This document shows positions 1 to 5,374 of a DNA stretch of 7,557 nucleotides, piece by piece (positions within the stretch are counted from its first letter, which is position 1; every line of letters starts with the position of its first letter). Made by a program: the position numbers and the translations under genes. The notes under the pieces were generated by a model that saw nothing but the letters and a program-made list of their open reading frames with translations, did no database searches and was not told where the DNA came from. The stretch covers positions 1 through 7,557 of the forward strand of contig JAKAOD010000140.1 in the NCBI GenBank assembly GCA_021823365.1. Direction: 5' to 3'. Origin of the DNA: Actinomycetes bacterium. GTDB lineage: Bacteria > Actinomycetota > Acidimicrobiia > Acidimicrobiales > Bog-793.

Positions 1-1
1 T

Positions 2-820
2 TCCGATCTCGGGACGGCCTCCCCGAGGACCGTCCGTGCCCGGCCGACCTGGAAGGCCGTCGCGCTCCCGGCCGAGCACGGCGGCTGGGGCCTCACCGGC
101 GAGGCGGTCCTGCTCGGCCTGCTCGTCCGCCCGAGCGCCGCCGGCGGGGCGATCGCTTGCGCCGCCGTGCTCGCCTTCCTGGCGCGCACACCGGCGAAGC
201 TGGCCGGAATCGACCGGCTCCGTCACCGGCGGCTCGAGCGCTCGCTCCTCGCCGAGCGGGTCGCCGCGGCCGAGATCGGCCTCCTCGCCGCGGCGCTCGC
301 GTTCGCGGCGGCAGCGGCACGCCCCGGCTGGTGGGTCCCCTTGGCGGTGTCGCTGCCGCTGTTCGGGGTCGAGCTCGCCTACGAACTGCGCAGCCGGGGC
401 CGGCGCCTCCTTCCCGAGCTGTGCGGCGCGATCGGCATGGGCGCGGTGGCGACGGCGATCGCCCTGGCGGGAGGAAGCGCGGAGCGGCTCGCCGGTGCGC
501 TGTGGGTGGTCCTCCTTGCCCGCGCCCTCGCCTCCGTGCCCTACGCCCGTGCGCAGGTCCACCGCCTGAGGCGAAAGCGCGAGGGGGAGGGCCGAACGAT
601 CGCGATGGTCATGCAGCCCGTAGCCGTCGCCGCCGGGGCCGGAGCCGCTGCGCTTCACGTCTCGCTCTGGCCGGCCTCGGCCGCGATCGGCGTGCTGGCC
701 GCCTGGGACCTCGCTGCGATGCGCCGCCCCGTCGTGAGCGCCAAGAGGGTGGGGGCGCTGCAGACCGTCGCCGGCCTCGCGGTGGTCGCGGCCACGGTGG
801 TCGCCGCCCGGCTGGGCTGA
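2..820 (+). CDS. YwiC-like family membrane protein, 5' end cut by window
   Basis: The reading frame is open from the left edge to a TGA at 818-820, giving about 272 residues. Near the start it carries the family signature ALPAEHGGWGLTGEAVLLGL (about codons 22-41), which resembles the N-terminal PxEHGxWG motif of YwiC-like proteins. A basic stretch (LARTPAKLAG) follows, then several Ala/Leu/Val-rich hydrophobic segments that look like membrane helices, separated by Arg-rich loops. The last segment (AGLAVVAATVVAARLG) is also hydrophobic. There is no ATG or GTG in frame before the EHGGWG motif, so the true start lies to the left of the window; the GTG at 167 would remove the signature and is not the start. 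YwiC-like proteins are integral membrane proteins of unknown biochemical role; in Bacillus, ywiC lies in the fnr/narGHJI neighbourhood, which matters here because a narI remnant lies about 1 kb away. The identification rests on motif recall, not on a search. Confidence 0.8.
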   Translation, partial: SDLGTASPRTVRARPTWKAVALPAEHGGWGLTGEAVLLGLLVRPSAAGGAIACAAVLAFLARTPAKLAGIDRLRHRRLERSLLAERVAAAEIGLLAAALAFAAAAARPGWWVPLAVSLPLFGVELAYELRSRGRRLLPELCGAIGMGAVATAIALAGGSAERLAGALWVVLLARALASVPYARAQVHRLRRKREGEGRTIAMVMQPVAVAAGAGAAALHVSLWPASAAIGVLAAWDLAAMRRPVVSAKRVGALQTVAGLAVVAATVVAARLG

Positions 821-892
821 GCGGCGCGCCCGGCCCGCCCCGAGCGCCACCTGCGCCGGCCAGCCGCAGCCTCCCGGCAGCACCGGCCGCCG

Positions 893-1597
893 TCACGCTG
901 CTCTTGCCCGGCCGATCCGCACCCGCCAGGTGCGCGGGCCGCTTTCGAGGTAGTCCCAGGTGAAATCACCGGCGTGCTCCGCCTCGAACTGGTAGCGGAG
1001 CGGCTTCGGGTCGTGGTCGTTCACGAGCACGAACGCCGTTCCAGGCTCGAGCGCTCCGTAGGTGGCGAAGATCTGCTCGTGGCGTTCCGCCGGGGGAAGG
1101 TCCCTGACGTCCAGTGTCGGCGACTCGAGGAGCCGGCGCATCTCGGCGAGCAGCTCGGCGAGGCTCACCTCCTCGTCGGCGGCGAGCACCGGCAGCAGCA
1201 GCTCGTTCTCCTTGGCCACGTGGATGGCGAAGAGTGTCCCGAACGCCTCTGCTTCGCTGGCCGCTGCCTGCGCGTCGACCGCCTCGGCGAGGAGCTCCGC
1301 CGAGGCCGCGAGGAGGAGGTGCTCCTCGATCATCTTCTCGACCGTCGCGGCGAGCTCCTCCCGGGCGGCCGCGGCCCGGTAGATGGTGTGCTCCTCGGCC
1401 CTGGCGTGGGGGAGGACGTGATCGTTGACGTATGCCACGAGCTCGACGGCCGCCGGCTCGTGGCCGTCGCCACCGGCGGCACCGCGGCGACTGTCGGCAA
1501 GAGAGCTCAATGTCGTGACCCGTTGGGCCACCCCGTCGAGGAGCTCGGCGTGATGAGCGAGCATCGCCTCCAGCACCCGGTCCTCCGTCGCTGTCAT
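893..1597 (-). CDS. Hemerythrin HHE domain protein with C-terminal DUF2249 domain
   Basis: The product has 234 residues. Residues 8-140 look like a four-helix hemerythrin/HHE domain: H15/H16, H60 and H64 in NDHVLPHARAEEH (59-70), E68/E69, H93 in EEH, and H126-x3-E130 in IHVAKENE. These are spaced as expected for a diiron site. Residues 162-226 match DUF2249, beginning LDVRDLPPAERHEQIF and containing LVNDHDPKPLRYQFEAEH (191-208). Proteins of this pairing are soluble and are associated with nitric oxide, oxygen or iron handling; the exact role here is not known. I chose the ATG at 1597 because GGAGAGGAG lies just upstream with good spacing. The frame stays open to 1789, but that extension is low-complexity and crosses the AT-rich promoter. 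The gene is transcribed away from the regulator region, with the YwiC-like gene converging on its 3' end across a 72-base gap. It appears intact. Confidence 0.88.
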   Translation of the reverse strand: MTATEDRVLEAMLAHHAELLDGVAQRVTTLSSLADSRRGAAGGDGHEPAAVELVAYVNDHVLPHARAEEHTIYRAAAAREELAATVEKMIEEHLLLAASAELLAEAVDAQAAASEAEAFGTLFAIHVAKENELLLPVLAADEEVSLAELLAEMRRLLESPTLDVRDLPPAERHEQIFATYGALEPGTAFVLVNDHDPKPLRYQFEAEHAGDFTWDYLESGPRTWRVRIGRARAA

Positions 1598-1614
1598 GGT
1601 GCGCTCCTCTCCGT

Positions 1615-1630
1615 CGTGCAAGCTCGCACG
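1615..1630 (-). promoter_or_regulatory. 16-bp near-palindrome in hemerythrin leader
   Basis: The sequence cgtgcaagctcgcacg is a dyad with one mismatched pair (CGTGC arms around an AGCT core). It lies 18 bases upstream of the hemerythrin start codon, between the predicted -10 box and the Shine-Dalgarno sequence. It could be an operator or a small leader hairpin. In GC-rich DNA such dyads also arise by chance, so support is modest. Confidence 0.3.
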
Positions 1631-1639
1631 AACGCATCC

Positions 1640-1668
1640 ACTATATCTAGATAAGCCTAGTAAAATAG
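1640..1668 (-). promoter_or_regulatory. AT-rich promoter/operator region of the hemerythrin gene
   Basis: A sharp AT-rich island in GC-rich DNA. Read on the minus strand it contains TATAGT (plus 1640-1645), a good -10 hexamer, about 43 bases upstream of the ATG. Overlapping it are the perfect 10-bp palindrome TATCTAGATA and the motif TAGGCTTATCTAGA (plus 1646-1659). The latter fits TAGKCTTANNTAGA, which is also found in front of the COG2345 regulator gene. TATATCTA (1642-1649) also occurs in the 4205-4212 promoter. No convincing -35 is visible. I read this as the hemerythrin promoter with an overlapping operator. Confidence 0.5.
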
Positions 1669-1842
1669 ATCGCGATCGGCGGAGAGGAGAGCTCCAGCGA
1701 GTCGCGCTCGGGATACCCGAGCAGACGTGCCAGCGGCATTGCCGTATGTGCACCCGAGGCTGGAAGTGCGTAGCCTCGGACCTCGGCATGCATCGCCTTG
1801 GCCGCCCGCTCCACCCACGGGGTCAACTGCACCGGTTCAAGT

Positions 1843-2007
1843 TGGGGGAGCCCGGTCTTCCACTACGGCGCCTTCGCCGCGGTCGCCGGCCATATCATCG
1901 GGACCTCGATCCCCGAACGCTGGACGGCGCACATCGGCATCCCCGAGTCGGCCTACCGCTGGTTCTCTGCAAGCGCGGTGACGCTCGCGGCCATCCCTGG
2001 TCGATAG
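1843..2007 (+). pseudogene. narI: Remnant of respiratory nitrate reductase gamma subunit (NarI)
   Basis: The plus-strand frame from W at 1843 to a TAG at 2005-2007 reads WGSPVFHYGAFAAVAGHIIG, followed by IPERWTAHIGIPESAYRWFS. This resembles actinobacterial NarI around its second membrane helix, where the family has RxxSPxFHFGxxxVxxGHxxG followed by IPxSWTxxxGxSExAYH. Two histidines (codons at 1861 and 1891) are ten residues apart, the spacing of E. coli NarI haem ligands His56 and His66. NarI is the membrane dihaem cytochrome b that passes quinol electrons to NarGH. About 55 of some 230-250 residues remain; helix 1 and helices 3-5 with the other two haem-ligand His are missing, and no narG, narH or narJ is present. 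Upstream, RST (frame of 1798) and QLHRFK (another frame, about 1822-1839) look like NarI sequence just before WGSP, which would imply further small indels. The remnant cannot be functional. Confidence 0.72.
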
Positions 2008-2040
2008 TTCACGGTCGCCTGCCCATGGCTCGCCAGCCGT

Positions 2041-2721
2041 TCAGGTCGCGGCGGCGGCCAGGTCCTCGCAGCGGACGACCAGCCGGCAGCCGGCACGGTG
2101 GGGAACCTTCGTGACGAGCCGCTCCACCGCCAGCCCGCCGATGCCTTCGGCGAGCCCCTCGGCGAGGCCGAGGTGAAGCTGGCAGACGGTTCCCGGGTCG
2201 GACTCCGCGACGTCGGCGAACGGGCAGCGCCCCAGGACGAGCTCAACTCGCCGACCCTTCTCGACCCTGGTCGGCCGGAACCCCCGCCGCGCCATCTCCG
2301 CCTCGAGCAGGTCGGCGCCCTGCCCGGTGCCCGCGAGCTCGGCAGCGCGGCGGTGTCCTTCCTGTCGGCCGACCTGGCGGGGCCCCTGCTTTCGGCGGAC
2401 GGCGCTGGCGAGCAGGCTCGCGAGCCACGAGTACGCCCCGGGCGCGCCCCATCTGTCGGAGACCTCGGGGTGGAGGTGGTAGAGAAGGCGAGGCCGCCCC
2501 GGTCGAGTGCGCTCCTCGACCTCCTCGACGACCAGGTCGGCGTCTTTCAAGACGGCCAGGTGCTGGCGGACCGCGTTGTGGTTGAGCTGCACGAACTCGG
2601 TGAGCTCCGCGACGCCCACTGGGTGCTGGGCGTCCGCGACGTAGCGGAAGATCCGATGGCGCGTCGGATCGCCGAGCGCCCGGGCCTCCTGCTGCAGCGA
2701 CTCGTCCACGGCCGGCCTCAT
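2041..2721 (-). CDS. ArsR-like / COG2345-type winged-helix transcriptional regulator with C-terminal Cys cluster
   Basis: The product has 226 residues. The N-terminal 90 form a winged helix: EARALGDPTRHRIFRYV (12-28), a recognition-helix region LNHNAVRQHLAVLKDADLV (46-64), and a basic wing, RTRPGRPRLLYHL (71-83). The C-terminal half carries the pattern of COG2345 regulators: RCPFADV with C166, VCQLHLGLAEGL with C180, and GCRLVVRC with C212 and C218. In SufR-type relatives C-terminal cysteines bind an Fe-S cluster; by analogy this may be a redox-, iron- or NO-responsive repressor, which is an inference. The ATG at 2721 has GAGGA almost touching it. The GTG at 2709 has GAGG with a 6-base gap and leaves VDESLQQEARALGDPTR, the usual family start, so 2709 may be the true start. 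An inverted repeat overlaps its promoter, suggesting autoregulation. The gene is intact and converges on the narI remnant. Confidence 0.88.
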   Translation of the reverse strand: MRPAVDESLQQEARALGDPTRHRIFRYVADAQHPVGVAELTEFVQLNHNAVRQHLAVLKDADLVVEEVEERTRPGRPRLLYHLHPEVSDRWGAPGAYSWLASLLASAVRRKQGPRQVGRQEGHRRAAELAGTGQGADLLEAEMARRGFRPTRVEKGRRVELVLGRCPFADVAESDPGTVCQLHLGLAEGLAEGIGGLAVERLVTKVPHRAGCRLVVRCEDLAAAAT

Positions 2722-2727
2722 TCCTCG

Positions 2728-2753
2728 ACTAATTCTAGTCTATCTAAGACTAA
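2728..2753 (-). promoter_or_regulatory. Regulator promoter with perfect inverted repeat (candidate auto-operator)
   Basis: TAGTCT-ATCTA-AGACTA (2736-2752) has perfect 6-bp arms and a 5-base spacer. Minus-strand TAGAAT (plus 2733-2738), a fair -10 box, overlaps its left arm. It would put transcription start only a few bases from the ATG at 2721, or about 16 from the GTG at 2709. The minus-strand motif TAGTCTTAGATAGA (2739-2752) fits TAGKCTTANNTAGA, as in the hemerythrin promoter. A dyad overlapping the -10 of its own regulator gene is typical of autorepression. Confidence 0.55.
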
Positions 2754-3207
2754 AGAGCGCGGCGCCCCAGCTCGAGGACGGTGCCGACGCGGGACCTGAC
2801 TGACGCTTCGCCCGTGTCGTCGCGACGCACCTCGAAGGACATCCGGCACCAGGTCGGCCGCACGCCGACGAAGCGCTTGGCGAGGGCGCGGTCAGGCAGT
2901 CGCCGTGATCCGTCCGCGCGACACCGAGTGCTCCCCTCGGCGGGGCGATCTCATCCGCGCCAGGTCGGCTCGAGGCGTCGGTCGACATGGTCGCCGAGGA
3001 GTCTCTCACGACCGCTCCCGGCTCTCGGTCATCCCGGGGAGAATGGCCCGAACACAGCCAGAGCGTCTCGCACCGACAAGGGGCAGCGGCGCCCTTCTCG
3101 AAGCGACCTGGGTCGTGGTGGCTACCACTTGTCGGTCATGCCAGCCAGCCTGCTCCGGCGCAGCTCCGCGCAGGACACGACACCTGCGATCGAAGGTGGT
3201 CGGGCGG
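2754..3207. other. About 450 bases without a recognisable gene; one coding-like scrap
   Basis: I see no RNA gene, repeat or recognisable protein here. The only notable item is a minus-strand frame from about 2905 down to a TAG at 2750-2752. It includes AKRFVGVRPTWCRMSFEVRR and SRVGTVLELGRRAL, and nearly all its codons end in G or C, as in real genes of this genome. It has no convincing start. The frame is interrupted by a TGA upstream, and the sequence before the scrap may continue in another frame (GEHSVSRGRITATA). I do not recognise the family. It is most likely the 3' end of another decayed gene, but chance cannot be ruled out in DNA this GC-rich. Confidence 0.35.
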
Positions 3208-4150
3208 CTATGCCGGCGCGTTCGGGTCGAACGCGAGGATCTCCCCCGCGGGACGCAGCGCGTCGTCGAGCACGACGATCGCCACGACGACCCGGCCGTC
3301 CGGCGTCAGCGCGACCGCCACCGGCCAGCGTCCTGCGGGAAGTCGGAGGCGTGTCACGCCTTTCCTGTGCCGATAGATCCCGCGCACGGTGCCGGTCGCC
3401 TGGTCGGCGACCCAGATCGTGCCGACATGCCCGACCGCGAGTCCGCTCGGGCAATGAAGTCCGAGCCGAACCCCGACGCCGTCGACGCCGCCGCCGGGTG
3501 GCCAGCCCGCCAAGGTCGTGACCTCGCCGTCAGGGGCTACCCGACGGATCACGTCGTTGACCGAGTCGGCCACGCGACACGTCCCGTCGCTGGCGACCTC
3601 GAGGGTGCGAGGTCGACGAAACCGGGCGGTCTCGCCTCGTCCGTCGCCGTGGTCGTAGATCGACCCCGCCAAGGTGGGCACGGTGCCGTCCAGAACGAGG
3701 TTGCGAACCCGGTCGTCGACCTGATCGGCGAGGTGGATGGTGCCATGAGGACCGACTGCGACGTCAGTGGGGAAGCGGAACTGGGCGGCAGGCCCTTGGC
3801 CGTCCCGAAGCCGTTGGTGCTCGCGGCTAGCAGGCGCAGATTGCCGTCCGGCACGAGGACCAAGACTCTGCGACCGGCCGAGTCGGCGACGAGAAGGGCA
3901 CCATTCGCCAACAGCGCGATCCCGGCAGGACTCAATGCTCCGGGGATCCGATCGACTACGAGCCGAGCGCGTCCGTCGTCCGGTCTACGCGCCCTTGGGT
4001 TGCCGGAAGGCGCCAGATCTTGCCGGACGATCCATCCGAGACGTAGATCGCGCCGTCTGAGTCGACGACGACCCCGGCGGGGCAGCCGGGGAGGGAGCAG
4101 ACCGAGCCGGTGAGGAGGGGTGCCCCGAGCTCGGGGAGAACGGATCTCAT
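3208..4150 (-). pseudogene. NHL-repeat beta-propeller protein, broken by two frame changes
   Basis: Three minus-strand frames read consecutively give a full set of about six NHL-type units over about 314 residues. Frame one (4150 to about 3960) has CPAGVVVDSDGAIYVSDG and GKIWRLPA. Frame two (about 3990 to 3790) has SPAGIALLANGALLVADS, GRRVLVLVPDG and NGFGTAKGL. Frame three (about 3790 to the TAG at 3208) has FRFPTDVAVGPHGTIHLADQ, LEVASDGTCRVADSVND, CPSGLAVGHVGTIWVADQ and VAVALTPDGRVVVAIVV. The joins fall near 3960-3995 and near 3783-3790; at the second, one extra G (CCGGCC for CCGCC) would restore KGLPAQFRFPTD. NHL propellers are binding scaffolds, sometimes enzymes; no catalytic motif or signal peptide is seen. 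The ATG at 4150 follows AGGGGGG with reasonable spacing. It is transcribed divergently from the MOSC unit. It is either a decayed gene or an intact gene with two assembly indels. Confidence 0.75.
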
Positions 4151-4204
4151 GCGCCGCCCCCCTGACTGTCGGGGCCGTGCCTGCCCCGGGCCTGCCTCCG
4201 CAAG

Positions 4205-4245
4205 TATATCTACTGTGCGATAGACTAATCATACCGAACGGAGGC
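4205..4245. promoter_or_regulatory. Divergent promoter/operator between NHL gene and MOSC unit
   Basis: This AT-rich island lies in the 100 bases between the ATG at 4150 (-) and the GTG at 4251 (+). TATATCTA (4205-4212) is shared with the hemerythrin promoter. GATAGACTA (4219-4227; TAGTCTATC on the minus strand) is shared exactly with the inverted repeat before the regulator gene (2736-2744). Minus-strand TATACT is a candidate -10 for the NHL gene, and plus-strand TAGACT (4221-4226) for the rightward unit. A strong GGAGG (4240-4244) sits 6 bases before the GTG at 4251. The spacing between half-sites is longer than in the other two regions. Confidence 0.5.
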
Positions 4246-4250
4246 GGGCA

Positions 4251-4399
4251 GTGCCCGCGCCGATCTTCGGAGTCGTCGAGTGGGACGACGAGGCGACTAG
4301 TTCTCGACGAAGGTGCACTCCCCCGGGCGCGTGCTCACCCTGCGCCGCTTCCGGGCCGCGGACGCCGAGATCGCGCTGGCACATCGTCTGCGAGACTGA
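4251..4399 (+). pseudogene. Short broken ORF upstream of the MOSC gene, family not recognised
   Basis: A GTG at 4251 with an excellent GGAGG (6-base spacing) starts VPAPIFGVVEWDDEAT, then the frame turns into Arg/Ser/Pro-rich sequence. From about 4301 a different frame carries coding-like codons reading STKVHSPGRVLTLRRFRAAD then AEIALAHRLRD, ending at a TGA at 4397-4399, five bases before the likely MOSC start at 4404. The strong ribosome site at one end and operon-like spacing at the other suggest one small gene of about 50 residues broken near 4295-4300. The alternative is that 4251 is the start of the MOSC protein with a 51-residue unconserved extension, since frame one continues openly into it. 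No function can be named. Confidence 0.4.
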
Positions 4400-4403
4400 G
4401 CGA

Positions 4404-5105
4404 GTGCAGTCGGATCGGCGAATCAGCTCCGTCAATGTCGGCGTCCCGCGGACGGTGGGCGCGAAGTCCGGACTGAGCGGCATCGACAAGCGACCTGTCG
4501 CCGGCCCGGTACGGGTCGGCGTGCCCGCCGCCGGTCGGAGCGGCCTGGACGGCGACAGCATCTGCGACACCGCCAGCCACGGGGGCCCCGGACAGGCGGT
4601 GTACGCCTTCTCCCGGGAGGAGCTCGACTTCTGGCAAGATCGCCTCGGTCGCGCCCTGCCCAACGGCACCTTCGGCGAGAACCTCACCACCGTCGGGCTC
4701 GACGTAACCTCGGCTCGCCTCGGAGAACGGTGGCAGATCGGCGGGAAGCTCGTCCTTGCGGTCACCGGGCCGAGGATCCCTTGCGCGACCTTCGCCGTCT
4801 GGATGAAGGAACGGGGATGGCTGAAGGCCTTCACCGGGCGGGCGCGCCCGGGCGCCTATCTCCGTGTGGTCACTCCGGGAGACGCGTGCGCGAACGACGC
4901 GATCGAGGTCGTCCACCGACCCGGCCATGACGTGGACGTCGGCCTCTGCTTTCGGGCGTTGACGCGCGAGCACGGTCTGCTGCCTCGACTCCTTGCGGCC
5001 GATGAGGAGCTCGAGCCGGAGCTGCGTGAGCGTGCCCTCGCGGGCCGAGGTTTCGACCTCGCCGACGAGCTGGACCTCGAGGCGCCGGCCGCCGCGCCGG
5101 AGTGA
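4404..5105 (+). CDS. MOSC domain-containing protein (YiiM-like)
   Basis: The product has 233 residues from the GTG at 4404. RISSVNVGVPRTV (6-18) is the usual start of YiiM-like MOSC proteins. It is followed by LDGDSICDTASHGGPGQAVY (48-67, with HGG at 59-61), the GTFGENLTTVGL core (88-99), RLGERWQIGGKL (105-116) and GPRIPCATF (122-130) with the conserved MOSC cysteine at C127. A C-terminal helical tail (VGLCFRALTREHGLLPRLLA, 179-198) matches the three-alpha domain of this subfamily. MOSC proteins are linked to molybdenum-cofactor sulfur chemistry or to Moco-dependent reduction of N-hydroxylated compounds. A start at 4251 is possible in frame and has a better Shine-Dalgarno, but adds 51 unconserved residues; 4404 follows the preceding stop at 4399. 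A GTG of the next ORF overlaps its TGA (GTGA, 5102-5105), suggesting translational coupling. Intact. Confidence 0.87.
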   Translation: MQSDRRISSVNVGVPRTVGAKSGLSGIDKRPVAGPVRVGVPAAGRSGLDGDSICDTASHGGPGQAVYAFSREELDFWQDRLGRALPNGTFGENLTTVGLDVTSARLGERWQIGGKLVLAVTGPRIPCATFAVWMKERGWLKAFTGRARPGAYLRVVTPGDACANDAIEVVHRPGHDVDVGLCFRALTREHGLLPRLLAADEELEPELRERALAGRGFDLADELDLEAPAAAPE

Positions 5106-5321
5106 CCGCCGTGAAGGCCGCCCGTCGCTTCTTGCTGCAGAGGGAACCACTGATCTCGCCCGCCCGCCCGCCCGCTGGCGGTGGTCGCTCACCGGCGCGC
5201 TCCACGTCCTGGTCAACGCCGAGGGTGCCGGCCCCCTCGGCGCGCTGCGGGTCGTGGAGGGCATCCGCGTCGCGGCGTTCGCCGTCGCCGGCTCCCTCCG
5301 TGTGCGGTCAGGGGCTCCCTG
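5102..5321 (+). pseudogene. Small hypothetical ORF coupled to MOSC gene, frame change at a GCCC tract
   Basis: A GTG at 5102 overlaps the MOSC stop codon (GTGA). It begins VTAVKAARRFLLQREPLISP and then meets the tetranucleotide tract at 5158-5175. After the tract, the coding-like reading is in another frame: WSLTGALHVLVNAEGAGPLG, then LRVVEGIRVAAFAVAGSLRV, ending at a TGA at 5319-5321. Almost every codon there ends in G or C. One more GCCC copy would join the two frames into a protein of about 74 residues with a hydrophobic middle. I do not recognise the family. As written, the first frame runs on without a stop into the ChrB-like gene, in sequence that does not look like protein. It may be a phase-variable small gene, a decayed gene, or an assembly error. 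Confidence 0.4.
5158..5175. repeat. Tetranucleotide tract (GCCC)4GC
   Basis: Four perfect GCCC units plus GC, directly at the point where the coding-like reading changes frame. Gain of one unit (+4) would connect the frame beginning at 5102 with the frame ending at 5321, which is what a slipped-strand switch would do. Four copies is short for a hypermutable tract, and the motif is biased by the GC content. Confidence 0.6.
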
Positions 5322-5374
5322 AGCCGGCGCTCGTCGCAGGAGGACCTGCACCGAGCAGGTCGTTCGCGCCCGGC

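Noticed and set aside
821..892. Possible terminator between the convergent YwiC-like and hemerythrin genes
   Set aside because: GC-rich with only short self-complementary pieces and no T-run; no hairpin better than chance.
974..1654. Long plus-strand ORF opposite the hemerythrin gene
   Set aside because: It is an antisense shadow of a well-supported gene, caused by high GC; its sequence has no domain character.
1598..1789. N-terminal extension of the hemerythrin protein to 1789
   Set aside because: The ATG at 1597 has a strong Shine-Dalgarno, and the extension would translate through the promoter.
1647..1832. Minus-strand 61-codon ORF reading plausibly as protein (GTG at 1832; WVERAAKAMHAEV...)
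   Set aside because: It runs into the AT-rich hemerythrin promoter at its end (IAIYFTRLI), overlaps the upstream side of the narI scrap, has no Shine-Dalgarno, and matches no family I know.
2098..2799. Long plus-strand ORF opposite the regulator gene
   Set aside because: It is an antisense shadow; the minus strand carries a clear winged-helix protein.
2905..4113. 402-codon plus-strand ORF, the longest open frame except YihY's neighbourhood
   Set aside because: It is antisense to the NHL units, Arg/Ser/Pro-rich, without domain motifs; a GC-driven open frame.
4335..5351. 338-codon minus-strand ORF opposite the MOSC gene
   Set aside because: It is antisense to an intact MOSC domain and has low-complexity Arg/Ala/Gly composition.
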